Part shown: positions 1 to 8,031 of the stretch, one piece after another | Numbering within the stretch: position 1 is the stretch's first letter | Layout of the letters: every line of letters starts with the position of its first letter | Notes under the pieces: model-generated | What the model was told of the DNA's origin: nothing | What the model saw: only the letters and a program-made list of their open reading frames with translations | Databases searched by the model: none | Made by a program: the position numbers and the translations under genes | Virus record (IMG/VR): IMGVR_UViG_3300023223_000827 | Coordinates: 1-37,841 of that record | Strand: one strand, 5' to 3' | Source of the DNA: a virus | Length of the DNA stretch: 37,841 nt

Positions 1-311
1 AGTACATCAATGCCAGGTATACAAATCCGTTAATTTTTCTCGCTGAGACGTTCAACAGGCCAGCTGAGGAGCTGGCTAAAGAGCTGGGATGTACCAAGTA
101 TCAGGCCTTCCAGATACAGCGAGACTGCGCGGTGAAGCTGGCCGACTTCACTAATCAGAAGATGCCTAACAGCGTTGATCTGGGCCTGGATGGTGACGTG
201 TCGCTGGTGATTCAGACGAATTATCAACCGCCAGCTGGACAGCCAGGTGATGCTGCGATTGACCAGGGCGACGTCGTGATAATCACAGGAAATGACGACG
301 ACAACCACTAG
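1..311 (+). CDS. terS: Terminase small subunit, C-terminal part (continues from the right end of the window)
   Basis: The frame is open from base 3 to a TAG at 309-311 and encodes about 102 residues with no start of its own. It begins YINARYTNPLIF, and the right-hand end of the window finishes in the same frame with WSKYI. Removing the shared 9 bases joins the two parts into one 168-residue protein. The joined protein has an acidic N-terminus, a GRPVGSRNKTT segment and a helical region (LAETFNRPAEELAKELG), as in small terminases of BPP-1-like podoviruses. It would recognise the packaging site and load DNA onto the large subunit. The tail is acidic (GNDDDNH). The assignment rests on the GRP.GSRNK segment and on position just before terL. 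The overlapping opposite-strand frame is a shadow. Confidence 0.8.
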   Translation, partial: YINARYTNPLIFLAETFNRPAEELAKELGCTKYQAFQIQRDCAVKLADFTNQKMPNSVDLGLDGDVSLVIQTNYQPPAGQPGDAAIDQGDVVIITGNDDDNH

Positions 312-715
312 ATGTTGTGTTTGATCCGGCATCAATCATCGTAAAAACATTACTCCATTGATATCATTGAAACTCTAAGTATGCAGAATGATGATTATGC
401 ATACCTATAAGGCTTTCGGCGTTTCGGTACCGAGCCATGCAAAAAACTCAAATCGATTGTTCGTTTTGAAGATTTCGACGGGTGGCCCTTCAAAACGCGA
501 CCCCCCGCCCCCCTTCCCATGGTCGTTAGTGTGGCGTTTTGTGATAATTCGGGATTTGAGTGCCGGAAAAATTTAACAGACGTCATGGGGGTGTGGGGGG
601 AGCTGCATTCCAGACAAAAAGCCGGACTGATGAGGCCCGGTTGATTTTTATTAAATTCTGGGGTAGATGTTGGGTCGGGCGCTTTCGGTAATGATCTAAA
701 CATGGGAAATTTTAT
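312..715. other. Non-coding gap between small and large terminase genes
   Basis: No convincing gene is seen in these 404 bases; the short frames on either strand lack ribosome binding sites and family resemblance. The stretch holds a 7-base inverted repeat (GTATGCA at 379-385 with TGCATAC at 398-404) and a C-tract/G-tract pair listed separately. A small hairpin (AGCCGG 620-625 with CCGGTT 637-642, one G-T pair) is followed by a broken T-rich run and could be a weak terminator or processing site. A gap this large is unusual in an otherwise tightly packed late operon. Its place between terS and terL would suit a packaging site, which is inference. Confidence 0.5.
501..600. repeat. Opposed C-tract and G-tract (possible long stem or G-quadruplex)
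   Basis: C6-G-C6 lies at 501-513, with CCC again at 516-518. G5-TGT-G6 lies at 587-600. The two tracts can pair across a loop of about 73 bases. Each G-rich strand could also form a quadruplex. Nothing similar occurs elsewhere in the window. Confidence 0.45.
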
Positions 716-2224
716 TTGTCCACTGGAAATCCAAAAGTACAACAGCTTGTCTGGTCACCGCCTGGTCCTGTGGCGGCGGCGTTTATGCAGAGTAGCGCCA
801 AGGTTCCTTTGATCAACGGGCCGATCGGGTCCGGTAAGACGGCGGCGGCGTTGCTTAAGGGTGTAAAATTGGCCGGGCATCAAAGACCGTCAACAAAGGA
901 TGGGGTGAGAAAGTTTAAATTTACCGTTGTGCGGGATACCTATCGCCAGCTTTGGAAAACGACAATTCCATCATGGCATTCTTGGATGTCTAAAAAACTT
1001 GGCCATTGGTCTGGCGGCAAGGATGGTCCTGCTATACATGAACTAAATTTGCCGCAACCTGATGGTACAATGCTGGAATATATTGTTGAATTTATCGCTA
1101 TTGGTGAAAATTCTGCTGAGAGCATTATGCGTGGGTATGAGCCGACTGCGTTCCTATTGGAAGAAATGGATTTGTTGGCAGAGGATGCTTATACCTTCGC
1201 GGTTGGTCGTGCTGGCCGTTATCCGCCTATGCGTGAGGGGGGGCCTTCATGGCATGGAGTTGTTGGAACCTATAATGCGCCTGAGCTTGATACATGGCTG
1301 CATGAAATGGTTTTGAATCCGCCTGAGGGTGTAGAGGTTTTCGAACAGCCCGGAGCGAGATCCCCTGGAGCGGAAAATTTACATAATCTGCCGCCTGATT
1401 ATTATAAAACCCAGATCGAGCTGAATAAGGCCAAACCAAATTACATTAAACGATTTATTGACAACGAGGCCGGGTATAGTAGCGCCGGTAAGCCTATTTA
1501 TGAAAATTTCAGTGATAATCGGCATGTTGCCAAGGAGGAGCTGGAGTTTCTACCAGGTCTGCAATTGGAACTTGGTCTTGATGCTGCATTGCATCCTGCA
1601 GCGATATTTTTCCAGCAATTACCGAATGGTCAGAAACGTGTAATTGATGAGCTTGTCCCTGGTCGTTGTGGTGTTACGAATTTTTCCAGACAGTTGGTTG
1701 ATAAGTTAAAGCGGGAATATCCTCAGGCGCTTTGGGATAATATCATGGGGCATTGTGATCCGTCGGCTGCGGATGGTGGTGAGGGTGAGGATGTGTGTTG
1801 GCTAGAAGCATTCCGGCAGAAAACGGGCTTGAAAGTTCGCCCTGCTGTATCGAATGCACTTGGGGCCCGCATAGATCCGATTCAGGAATCCCTGTTGCGT
1901 AATATCAACGGAACTGAGCCGGAATTCCTGATCTCGACAAAGTGTAAAATACTTCGCAAGGGATTTAACGGCGGATACCGATATGCAAAAATAACTGGAA
2001 GTAATTCACGGTTTAGTGATATACCCGAAAAGAATGAATACAGTCATCCGCATGATGGGTTGCAATATGTTGTGATGAGTGTCAAGGGTTCTGTTGCTGT
2101 CAGTTCATGGATTGATCAGCGTAAGCAGGGTAATTTGAGCCACAAAACAGCAATTTTGAATGCGGATGATCCTAGAGTGCAAAATAATTATATGAAAAAT
2201 CAACCTCGGAAAGCGAGTATGTAA
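716..2224 (+). CDS. terL: Terminase large subunit
   Basis: This is the packaging motor: an N-terminal ATPase that pumps DNA into the prohead and a C-terminal nuclease that cuts the concatemer. The 502 residues are normal for the family. Walker A is GPIGSGKT at residues 35-42 and Walker B is AFLLEE at 145-150. Two candidate metal-binding aspartates of the RNase H-like nuclease are D289 (GLDAALHP) and D348 (GHCDPSAADGG). The start is TTG at 716, after a GGGAAA stretch. The ATG at 702 is out of frame, and no in-frame ATG precedes the conserved VWSPPGPVA segment. The gene opens the head operon; the next gene begins 1 base after its stop. Confidence 0.95.
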   Translation: MSTGNPKVQQLVWSPPGPVAAAFMQSSAKVPLINGPIGSGKTAAALLKGVKLAGHQRPSTKDGVRKFKFTVVRDTYRQLWKTTIPSWHSWMSKKLGHWSGGKDGPAIHELNLPQPDGTMLEYIVEFIAIGENSAESIMRGYEPTAFLLEEMDLLAEDAYTFAVGRAGRYPPMREGGPSWHGVVGTYNAPELDTWLHEMVLNPPEGVEVFEQPGARSPGAENLHNLPPDYYKTQIELNKAKPNYIKRFIDNEAGYSSAGKPIYENFSDNRHVAKEELEFLPGLQLELGLDAALHPAAIFFQQLPNGQKRVIDELVPGRCGVTNFSRQLVDKLKREYPQALWDNIMGHCDPSAADGGEGEDVCWLEAFRQKTGLKVRPAVSNALGARIDPIQESLLRNINGTEPEFLISTKCKILRKGFNGGYRYAKITGSNSRFSDIPEKNEYSHPHDGLQYVVMSVKGSVAVSSWIDQRKQGNLSHKTAILNADDPRVQNNYMKNQPRKASM

Positions 2225-2225
2225 C

Positions 2226-2447
2226 ATGGGCGGATTATTCAGAGGGCCATCATTGCCACCACCATCAACACCAGCACCACCACCTCCAGCAATCAATGAT
2301 CCTGCTGTCGAGGAAGTCAGGCGAGCTGAGCTGAAACAAGCCAGGCTAGCATCCTCAGCATCTCAGACAGCCTTTGGTGGTTTGCTTACAAATCCTGTCA
2401 CGGGTGGCGGGGCTTCGATTGGGACAAATGTTCTGTTGGGATCTTGA
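2226..2447 (+). CDS. Small proline-rich protein between terL and portal
   Basis: This 73-residue protein is not recognised. The N-terminal third is rich in proline (SLPPPSTPAPPPP), followed by a charged helix (VEEVRRAELKQARL) and a glycine-rich tail. It starts 1 base after the terL stop and ends 2 bases before the portal ATG, so it is co-translated with packaging genes. The position suggests a head accessory or packaging role, but no motif shows one. No clear Shine-Dalgarno sequence is seen; coupling to terL is likely. The T-to-C bias at third positions matches its neighbours, so it appears to be a genuine gene. Confidence 0.7.
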   Translation: MGGLFRGPSLPPPSTPAPPPPAINDPAVEEVRRAELKQARLASSASQTAFGGLLTNPVTGGGASIGTNVLLGS

Positions 2448-2449
2448 TC

Positions 2450-4087
2450 ATGGCGATTGATGTCAAAAGTGAAGTTGCTGCGTTCGCGCCGATGAAAACC
2501 GAGAGATCAACTACGGATCAGGTCTGGCAGCAAATCAGAAACAACATGCAGCCTGATGATCAGAGTTTTACCGGCAAGGATGCCGCGGGCTCTACAAATC
2601 GTTCAGAAGTCCTGGACGGTGCTGGTGAAAAAGCCGGTGAGTTGACGGCTTCTGCACTTCATAATTCACTTTCAAATCCCTCTACACGCTGGCTTGATCT
2701 GTCTGGTGTTGTTGGTCGTGCCAAACTTGATGATGCTGATACGTTATGGTTGATGGAAGCGACTTCCGATGCCCTGGCGATGTTTGATTCCGGTGATTCC
2801 GGTTTTTCCGCTGCTCAGCAAATCAAATATCGCGCTACAGTTTTTTATGGCATGGCGGGTGTATTTATCGAGGAAAAGCCCGGTGTCGGAGCCTTTTTCC
2901 TATCTGTTCCACTGCAGGAAATTTATGTCAATGAGGGGCCGGATGGCCGTGTTAATGAGGTGTGGCGGGAATTTGAGTTGACGGCGTCGCAGGCTGTAAA
3001 ACAATTCAATCGTCCGGGTGATCTTCCGGGTGACGATGTACTTGAAAACATGAAAAAGCCAGAAGATCAGCAGAAAAAAACAAAATTCCTGCATATAACC
3101 CGGCCACGAAATAGTATTTCTGATGGTATCGGGCCAAAATCCATGCCGATAGAATCGGTTTATATCAATCTCGAAAAGGAAACGCTTGTTCGTGAGAGTG
3201 GTTTCCCGGAATGGCCGTGGTCGGTTCCGCGCTGGAGCAAGCGAGCTGGTGAAAAATATGGCCGTGGGCGTGGTCATATTGCATTGCCTGATGTTAAAAT
3301 GGCTCATCGTCTGGCAGGGGCAACGATTGAATCACTTGAGAAGAATGTTGATCCTGCCTTGCAGCTTCCAGATGATGGTGTGATGGGTATCCCCACGCTG
3401 GCCAGGGGCGGATTGAACTATGTCCGATCTGATTTGTTCCGTCATGGTGATCCGATTCGGAAAATTCATGCAGGCGGTGCAACAAATCTGGGTATTGATT
3501 ATTCAAACCGTCTTGATGATCAAATCCGTGATGCGTTTCTGAACAGCTTGTTGTCGATCTCTGCAGATCCGCGTATGTCGGCAACGCAGGTTGTGACGCT
3601 GGATCAGAAATCTGAAAACATCCTTGGTCCGATTATCGGATCATTTGAGGCAGAAGATCTTGACCCGATGGTCAACCGTGTTCTGGGTATTGGTATCCGG
3701 TCCGGCCAGATTCCGCCACCCCCTGAAAACCTGCAGGGCAAGCCTCTCAAAATTATTTATACATCGCCATTGGCCAGGCGGCGGCGTTCCGGTGAAGTTG
3801 TGGCCATTGCAAAAACATTTACCGTTCTGGCTCCCATGGCACAAATCCGGCCTGATATCTGGGATAATTTTGATTTTGATGCTACGGCAAGAATCGTTGC
3901 CGGTGTCGAAGGTGTGCCACCAGGCGTATTGAGGGCGTTTAAAGAAGTTGAGAAAAAACGGGCTATTGATGCTGCCAAGCGTCAGGAAATTGAACAGATC
4001 GAACAGGCTTCGACTGTTGCTTCTGCTGCCGGTGCTGCTGCGCCTGCCCTGCAAATTCTGCAAGGGGGAAAAAGTGAAGCCAGCTAA
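2450..4087 (+). CDS. Portal (head-tail connector) protein
   Basis: This 545-residue protein would form the dodecameric ring at the capsid vertex through which DNA enters and leaves, docking terminase and then the tail. Length, position after terL, and segments such as QVWQQIRNNMQPDD near the N-terminus and the helical Ala-rich C-terminus fit the T7-type head-tail connector family. A TTG six bases upstream is also in frame, but ATG 2450 is preceded by GGGA at an 8-base distance. The stop overlaps the GTG of the next gene. Confidence 0.9.
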   Translation: MAIDVKSEVAAFAPMKTERSTTDQVWQQIRNNMQPDDQSFTGKDAAGSTNRSEVLDGAGEKAGELTASALHNSLSNPSTRWLDLSGVVGRAKLDDADTLWLMEATSDALAMFDSGDSGFSAAQQIKYRATVFYGMAGVFIEEKPGVGAFFLSVPLQEIYVNEGPDGRVNEVWREFELTASQAVKQFNRPGDLPGDDVLENMKKPEDQQKKTKFLHITRPRNSISDGIGPKSMPIESVYINLEKETLVRESGFPEWPWSVPRWSKRAGEKYGRGRGHIALPDVKMAHRLAGATIESLEKNVDPALQLPDDGVMGIPTLARGGLNYVRSDLFRHGDPIRKIHAGGATNLGIDYSNRLDDQIRDAFLNSLLSISADPRMSATQVVTLDQKSENILGPIIGSFEAEDLDPMVNRVLGIGIRSGQIPPPPENLQGKPLKIIYTSPLARRRRSGEVVAIAKTFTVLAPMAQIRPDIWDNFDFDATARIVAGVEGVPPGVLRAFKEVEKKRAIDAAKRQEIEQIEQASTVASAAGAAAPALQILQGGKSEAS

Positions 4088-4436
4088 CGTTTTGAACAGG
4101 TTGCGGCGGATATTGTCACAGCGTTTTGGTCGCAGTGATGATCAGAATGTGAACATGACAAAGCTGGTTGAAGCCTATCAGGTTTTTGCGGAGACAGATG
4201 TCGGCAAGATTGTTTTAAATGATCTGCTGGAATTTACGGGTATTGAAAAAGATCCGTATTGTGAAGGTGATTCCCATGGAACGAGCCGATTAGTGGGTGC
4301 GCAGCGTGTTGGTCGTCGAATTTTGACATTTATGGGCACTGATTTGCGACAGTACATGATTTTAGAAAAGGAAATGCGCGATGAACACAAAGAACATAAA
4401 AAATCAACCAGAGAACAAACAGCCATCCTCGAATAA
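4074..4436 (+). CDS. Bbp19-like structural protein
   Basis: The protein has 120 residues. The stretch from FAETDVGKIVLNDLL through GIEKDPYCEGDSHGTSRLVGAQRVGRRIL matches the pattern of the Bbp19 family of BPP-1: a phosphate-loop-free helical protein with a conserved (A/S)..EG.R.V...I core. It sits in the same place, just after the portal. The start is GTG at 4074, preceded by AAGGGGGAA; it overlaps the portal stop by 14 bases. Upstream sequence in this frame is a shadow of the portal gene. The 3' end overlaps the next gene by 56 bases, so the charged tail (KEHKKSTREQ) is dual-coding. Its function in the virion is not established. Confidence 0.75.
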   Translation: MKPANVLNRLRRILSQRFGRSDDQNVNMTKLVEAYQVFAETDVGKIVLNDLLEFTGIEKDPYCEGDSHGTSRLVGAQRVGRRILTFMGTDLRQYMILEKEMRDEHKEHKKSTREQTAILE

Positions 4437-5232
4437 CGGTAAGGTCCTGCAGCCTGCTGATTATGAGAAGCTGCGCGTTACTGTAACAAAACTTAATCCT
4501 CAGGATGAGGCTCACTGGAATAAGTCCGGTGGCCCTAATATGAATTATATCAATGAAGCCATGGGGATGGTGATCACGGCTGATCATATGAAAACTGCCG
4601 GTGTCGATGGATGGAATCGTGAGGTTTCACAAAAGCTAGCGGATGATCTGGTTGATCGTGAAGTTGTTAAAAAGAAGATTGATGAAAAAGTCGGTGGTGA
4701 AAACGGTGGAGGTGAAGGCAACGCTAAAACTGTACCTGGTCCAGTTGAGATTGGTGGCGAAGATCATCAAAAAATCATGGAAGAATTTCCTGCTCCCGAA
4801 ACTCCGCTTGAACGTGAAGAGCGTGAGCGGCAGGAGGCCAGATCCATGAGCTTGGAAAATGATCAGGGAAAAGCCAATAAGCATGATGAGAGTGCGGCAA
4901 AGATCCGCGCTCAGGTCGCAGCTCAGAAAAAAGCCGATATAAAACACGAAAAAAATCTGGCGGCAAAGAAGAAACAGCAAGAGGCTGACGATGAGATCGC
5001 TGTAACTGAGCGTCAGGAGCGTGTTGCTCTTGAGCCTTCTGTGCATGGACTGGTTGATATGGATAAAGGACCAGGTCCGGATGATGTTAATCCTATGATC
5101 CGCATTGATCGGCTTGAACGGGCCGTTTTGACCTTATCCAAGATCCTGCTGGATACGCCAATGACGCCGGTCCAGCGTGGCAAGCTTGCCAATTGTGTTG
5201 CCCTTCTCGATCCGTCTTCTGATGAAGATTGA
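4381..5232 (+). CDS. Charged protein of the head operon, function unknown
   Basis: This 283-residue protein is very hydrophilic. It contains KLNPQDEAHWNKSGGPNMNYINEAMG around residues 37-62, a short module found in many phage proteins of the form LDP..D..W...G.P. A long Lys/Glu/Ala coiled-coil stretch (about 150-215) and a C-terminal RLERAVLTLSKILLD helix follow. ATG 4381 has AAAGGA 8 bases upstream. It lies between the Bbp19-like gene and the scaffold; a scaffold-associated or assembly role is a guess from composition and position. It may be a second scaffold component. Confidence 0.75.
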   Translation: MNTKNIKNQPENKQPSSNNGKVLQPADYEKLRVTVTKLNPQDEAHWNKSGGPNMNYINEAMGMVITADHMKTAGVDGWNREVSQKLADDLVDREVVKKKIDEKVGGENGGGEGNAKTVPGPVEIGGEDHQKIMEEFPAPETPLEREERERQEARSMSLENDQGKANKHDESAAKIRAQVAAQKKADIKHEKNLAAKKKQQEADDEIAVTERQERVALEPSVHGLVDMDKGPGPDDVNPMIRIDRLERAVLTLSKILLDTPMTPVQRGKLANCVALLDPSSDED

Positions 5233-5262
5233 TCATTAATCAAGTTTTAAATGGAGTTACCC

Positions 5263-6261
5263 ATGTTAATTAATTTCAATCGTATTTGTCGTTCTCCTGC
5301 TGATGATGGCGGCGCTGCTGCTGCTGCCGGTGGTGATGCCGCTGCTGCTGCCGCTGCTGCTGCCGGTGGTGGTGGTGATGCCGCTGCCGCTGCCGCTGCC
5401 GCTGCCGCTGCCGCTGCCGCTGCCGCTGCCGCTGCCGCTGCTGCTGGTGGTGGTGATGGTGGTGGTGATGCCCTGTTGGGCGGCGGCGGTGCTGCTCTGC
5501 CAGTAAAGCCCGAATGGGCAGTGGGAATGTCAGATGATAGCTGGAAGTCTGTTGCTGCAAATGATTATAAGAACCTTGATGATGTTGTCGCGGCTCATAA
5601 TAATCACCAGTCAAAAATCGGTTCTGACAAGTTTATTGTTCCCGGTGAAAACTCAACGCCTGAGGATTGGGATGCCGCCTATAATGCGCTTGGTCGCCCT
5701 GCCGAGGCAAAGTTATATGAGATTCCCATGCCGGAAGGTTTTGAGCCGACAGAAAGTGATCTGGCTTTTCATGAGAGTTTCAAGGGTAAGGCTCATGAGC
5801 TTGGCCTGAATCAAAAGCAGCTCGCTGGTCTGGCGGACTGGAATAATGAACATCTGGCAAAGGCCGCTGTTGATCTGGAAGCTGCGCAAAGTGCAGCGGC
5901 TGAAAAAACCAAGGCATCATTGCGGCAGCATTATGGTGCCGAGGCCGATAACAAGCTGGAAGCTGCTAATGCATTTTTGAAAAATATCGCTGGTGCAGAA
6001 GTTTCATCTATGTTTAAAAACTCAGATCTCAGCCGTCATTTTCCAACGGTTGACTGGGTTATCAAAATGGCGGAAATGGCTGCTGGTGAGGGCGGTCTTG
6101 TTGGTGCCGGTGATGGTGGTGGCGGTGGGCCTTCGCTTGCTGCCCAGATCAAAACAGCGATGGCAGATCCGATATATAATGATGCGAAAAACCCAGGTCA
6201 TAAGGAATTACGGGCGCAAGTCGGAAAAATGCGTAAGATACTGAATGAAAGTAAAGCTTGA
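5263..6261 (+). CDS. Putative head scaffolding protein with Ala/Gly repeat
   Basis: The 332-residue protein precedes the capsid gene, where T7- and BPP-1-like phages place the scaffold that shapes the prohead. Residues 15-75 are almost only Ala and Gly. The folded part (about 80-300) contains VGMSDDSWKSVA, YEIPMPEGFEPTESDLAFHE and long helices (LAGLADWNNEHLAKAAVDL), and ends in a basic helix (AQVGKMRKILNESK) as scaffold capsid-binding ends often do. ATG 5263 is chosen because GGAG lies 6 bases upstream; ATG 5251 lacks a binding site. The N-terminal tract is encoded by a pure hexanucleotide repeat, so its length may vary between isolates. Confidence 0.8.
   Translation: MLINFNRICRSPADDGGAAAAAGGDAAAAAAAAAGGGGDAAAAAAAAAAAAAAAAAAAAAAGGGDGGGDALLGGGGAALPVKPEWAVGMSDDSWKSVAANDYKNLDDVVAAHNNHQSKIGSDKFIVPGENSTPEDWDAAYNALGRPAEAKLYEIPMPEGFEPTESDLAFHESFKGKAHELGLNQKQLAGLADWNNEHLAKAAVDLEAAQSAAAEKTKASLRQHYGAEADNKLEAANAFLKNIAGAEVSSMFKNSDLSRHFPTVDWVIKMAEMAAGEGGLVGAGDGGGGGPSLAAQIKTAMADPIYNDAKNPGHKELRAQVGKMRKILNESKA
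5380..5442 (+). repeat. Hexanucleotide tandem repeat GCCGCT, about 10 copies
   Basis: GCCGCT is repeated about ten times without interruption inside the scaffold gene, encoding polyalanine. Interrupted GCT and GGT triplet runs flank it from about 5310 to 5490. All three forward frames and the reverse frames stay open through it, giving artefactual Pro-Leu and Gln-Arg frames. Confidence 0.95.
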
Positions 6262-6513
6262 AAAAATAATTCAGGAAGCATAGAACGTAATAAGAGGTGG
6301 TTTGCAGAAAGTCTTTTTGTTGTTGTGGTAATTCCATTTGAGGTTGATGTGAACCGCCTCTTTCAAAATCCGGGTTGTCGTCCATTTGGTCGGTCCGGTG
6401 CCTGATTAAAGTGATCTGTGAGGCGGGCGCACCATCCCGCAAGGAAGGGTCCGGTTTCCGGGGTGTCTTTCCGAATTTTTGTTCAAACTTAAATTCGGGA
6501 AAGGATACCGAAA
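6262..6513 (+). promoter_or_regulatory. Structured leader upstream of the capsid gene
   Basis: These 252 non-coding bases contain several inverted repeats. AAGAGGTGGTT at 6292-6302 pairs with AACCGCCTCTT at 6352-6362 (one G-T pair). GCGGG near 6423 pairs with CCCGC near 6436. CCGAATTT at 6471-6478 pairs with AAATTCGG at 6491-6498, ending just before the capsid ribosome binding site. No ORF with a binding site is seen. A late promoter, RNA processing sites or a translation-enhancing leader for the most highly made protein are plausible; none is proven. Confidence 0.55.
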
Positions 6514-7404
6514 ATGGGAAGCCAAATTGATGTAGCATACGTGGATAATTTTAGTGAAAATATCCATATGCTCGCTCAGCAAAAAGAATCTAAATTGATG
6601 CCAACGGTTCGCAATGACGTTTCTACCGGAAACGGTGGGCAGTTCTATTTTGATCGTCTCGGCCTGGTCGAAGCGAATGAAGTTATCGGGCGGCATGTTG
6701 ATACGATTCTGAATGATCCGCCTCACTCCAGACGTGTGATTATCCCGCGTGATTTTAGTATTGCGTCGATGCTGGATGATGCGGACGTAATTCGTATTAT
6801 CAGCCAGGGGGCTTTTGATTCTAAATACGAAATGGCCCAGCTCAACGGTCTGCATCGTAAACAGGATGATTTGATCATCGTAGCCGGTCTTGGCGATTCA
6901 ATTGCCATTGATGAGGATCGTGGTCAAACGGTGGTTCCTCTGCCTTCGTCTCAAAAGGTTCTGGCTGGTGGTACAAAGCTGACAAAGGCGAAAATTCTTT
7001 CAGCAAAACTGATTCTCGACAATAACGATGTTGGTGAAGAGTTGAAACGTCTTGCCGTGGTCAGTCCGTCCGGAATTAATGATCTTCTGGAAGATTCGGA
7101 AGTTGTCAGTTCTGATTTCAACACCGTTAAGGCGCTGGTCAACGGTGAAATTGATACATGGCTTGGTTTTAAGTGGATCAAGACAACCCGTCTACCGTTG
7201 CTTGTGCCTGGTGGCACGGTTCGTCGAACGATGTTTTATACAGAGGGTGCGATAGGTGTAGCGTTGCCTCAGGCGATCAACACATCCGTTGATAAGCGGC
7301 CTGATAAAAATAACGGCGAACAGATTTTGTCAAAGTTCTCTCAGGATGCAACGCGCATTGAGGAAGAGCTGTTTGTTGAGGTGCAGTACGACGAAGCTGC
7401 TTAA
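6514..7404 (+). CDS. Major capsid protein (Bbp17-like)
   Basis: The 296-residue shell protein would have the HK97 fold. It starts with VAYVDNFSENIHMLAQQKESKL, then GGQFYFDRLG, an E-loop-like basic segment (NDPPHSRRVIIPRDF) and LDDADVIRI; the C-terminal half contains FKWIKTTRLPL. These match the pattern of capsid proteins of BPP-1-like podoviruses. ATG 6514 follows AAAGGA at 8 bases and the hairpin-rich leader. The scaffold gene lies upstream and a cement protein downstream. A hairpin directly after the stop probably limits read-through or protects the message. Confidence 0.92.
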   Translation: MGSQIDVAYVDNFSENIHMLAQQKESKLMPTVRNDVSTGNGGQFYFDRLGLVEANEVIGRHVDTILNDPPHSRRVIIPRDFSIASMLDDADVIRIISQGAFDSKYEMAQLNGLHRKQDDLIIVAGLGDSIAIDEDRGQTVVPLPSSQKVLAGGTKLTKAKILSAKLILDNNDVGEELKRLAVVSPSGINDLLEDSEVVSSDFNTVKALVNGEIDTWLGFKWIKTTRLPLLVPGGTVRRTMFYTEGAIGVALPQAINTSVDKRPDKNNGEQILSKFSQDATRIEEELFVEVQYDEAA

Positions 7405-7416
7405 TCTGATCAAGGT

Positions 7417-7453
7417 GCTGCGGCTTATGGCCGCAGCGTCCTGATTATTTTTA
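7417..7453 (+). terminator. Hairpin after the capsid gene
   Basis: GCTGCGGC (7417-7424) and GCCGCAGC (7430-7437) form a perfect 8-base stem with a 5-base loop. A T-rich stretch begins 7 bases later, further away than in a classical intrinsic terminator. It may be partial, tuning cement protein output, or an mRNA-protecting 3' hairpin. Confidence 0.6.
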
Positions 7454-7477
7454 ATTTTAATTTAAGGAGATGGTTTA

Positions 7478-7960
7478 ATGGCCGTCACAAATGAAAACTC
7501 GTTACAGATTGGCAGGATTCTCGCTGGTGCAATCAAAAACCTGACAACGGATCTTATGGGTCGTATGCGTAAGATGCGGTTCGATTTCACCCAGGGCGCT
7601 GCTGCGGGGGATGCGACTTCTACAATGTCCCTGATTATTCTGCCGCCTGGTCGCAATCGTATTTATCTGCGCGATTGCATTGTTGCGTTTAGCGCCTTTG
7701 GTGCTGCGCGTGTCCTTGATATTGGCTATGCGGCTTATACAGATCGTGATGGTAATGCCGTTGCGGCTGCTCCGGCTGCATTTGTCAATGATTTGGATGT
7801 GTCCTCTGCTGGTACGTCCTCATTTGCTGGTGTGGTTGGTGGTGAAGAGAGTTTCCTGTTTGAGAACAGAGACTCCGTTACCATTATTGGCACGGTGGCC
7901 GGTGGTACGATACCGGCTGCAGCAACATTGAACGGTGACGCGACAATCGTTCGTGATTGA
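7478..7960 (+). CDS. Capsid cement protein (Bbp16-like)
   Basis: The 160-residue protein follows the capsid gene, as Bbp16 does in BPP-1, where it decorates and stabilises the shell. It has a mainly beta pattern (STMSLIILPPGRNRIYLRDCIVAF, then VLDIGYAAYTDRDG) and no signal peptide or membrane segment. ATG 7478 has AAGGAG 8 bases upstream. Hairpins on both sides make it a nearly separate transcription unit, consistent with high, adjustable expression. The identification rests on position, size and the N-terminal RMRKMRFDFT segment. Confidence 0.8.
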   Translation: MAVTNENSLQIGRILAGAIKNLTTDLMGRMRKMRFDFTQGAAAGDATSTMSLIILPPGRNRIYLRDCIVAFSAFGAARVLDIGYAAYTDRDGNAVAAAPAAFVNDLDVSSAGTSSFAGVVGGEESFLFENRDSVTIIGTVAGGTIPAAATLNGDATIVRD

Positions 7961-7968
7961 TTAAAAAT

Positions 7969-8017
7969 GGCCTGTTTTGAGCGGTGTGTACATGCCGTTT
8001 GAGACGGGCCTTTTTTT
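7969..8017 (+). terminator. Strong intrinsic terminator after the cement gene
   Basis: GGCCTGTTTTGAGCGG (7969-7984) pairs along its whole length with CCGTTTGAGACGGGCC (7995-8010) when G-T pairs are allowed. The loop is 10 bases and seven T follow at once (8011-8017). Only transitions separate the arms, so the fold holds in RNA. It ends the capsid-cement unit, though the tail genes downstream must then be reached by read-through or another promoter. Confidence 0.9.
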
Positions 8018-8031
8018 AAGGATTTTGGCGA

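Noticed and set aside
627-633. CTGATGA, the first core box of hammerhead ribozymes, within a small hairpin
   Set aside because: The required GAAA box after stem II and a closing stem III are absent on both strands.
395-742. 115-codon leftward frame and a 62-codon rightward frame in the terS-terL gap
   Set aside because: No binding site, no family resemblance, and low-complexity Pro/Gly stretches caused by the C- and G-tracts.
5276-5614. Long frames on both strands over the Ala/Gly repeat (Gln-Arg and Pro-Leu repeats)
   Set aside because: They are by-products of the GCCGCT repeat; none has a ribosome binding site or sequence outside the repeat that looks like a protein.
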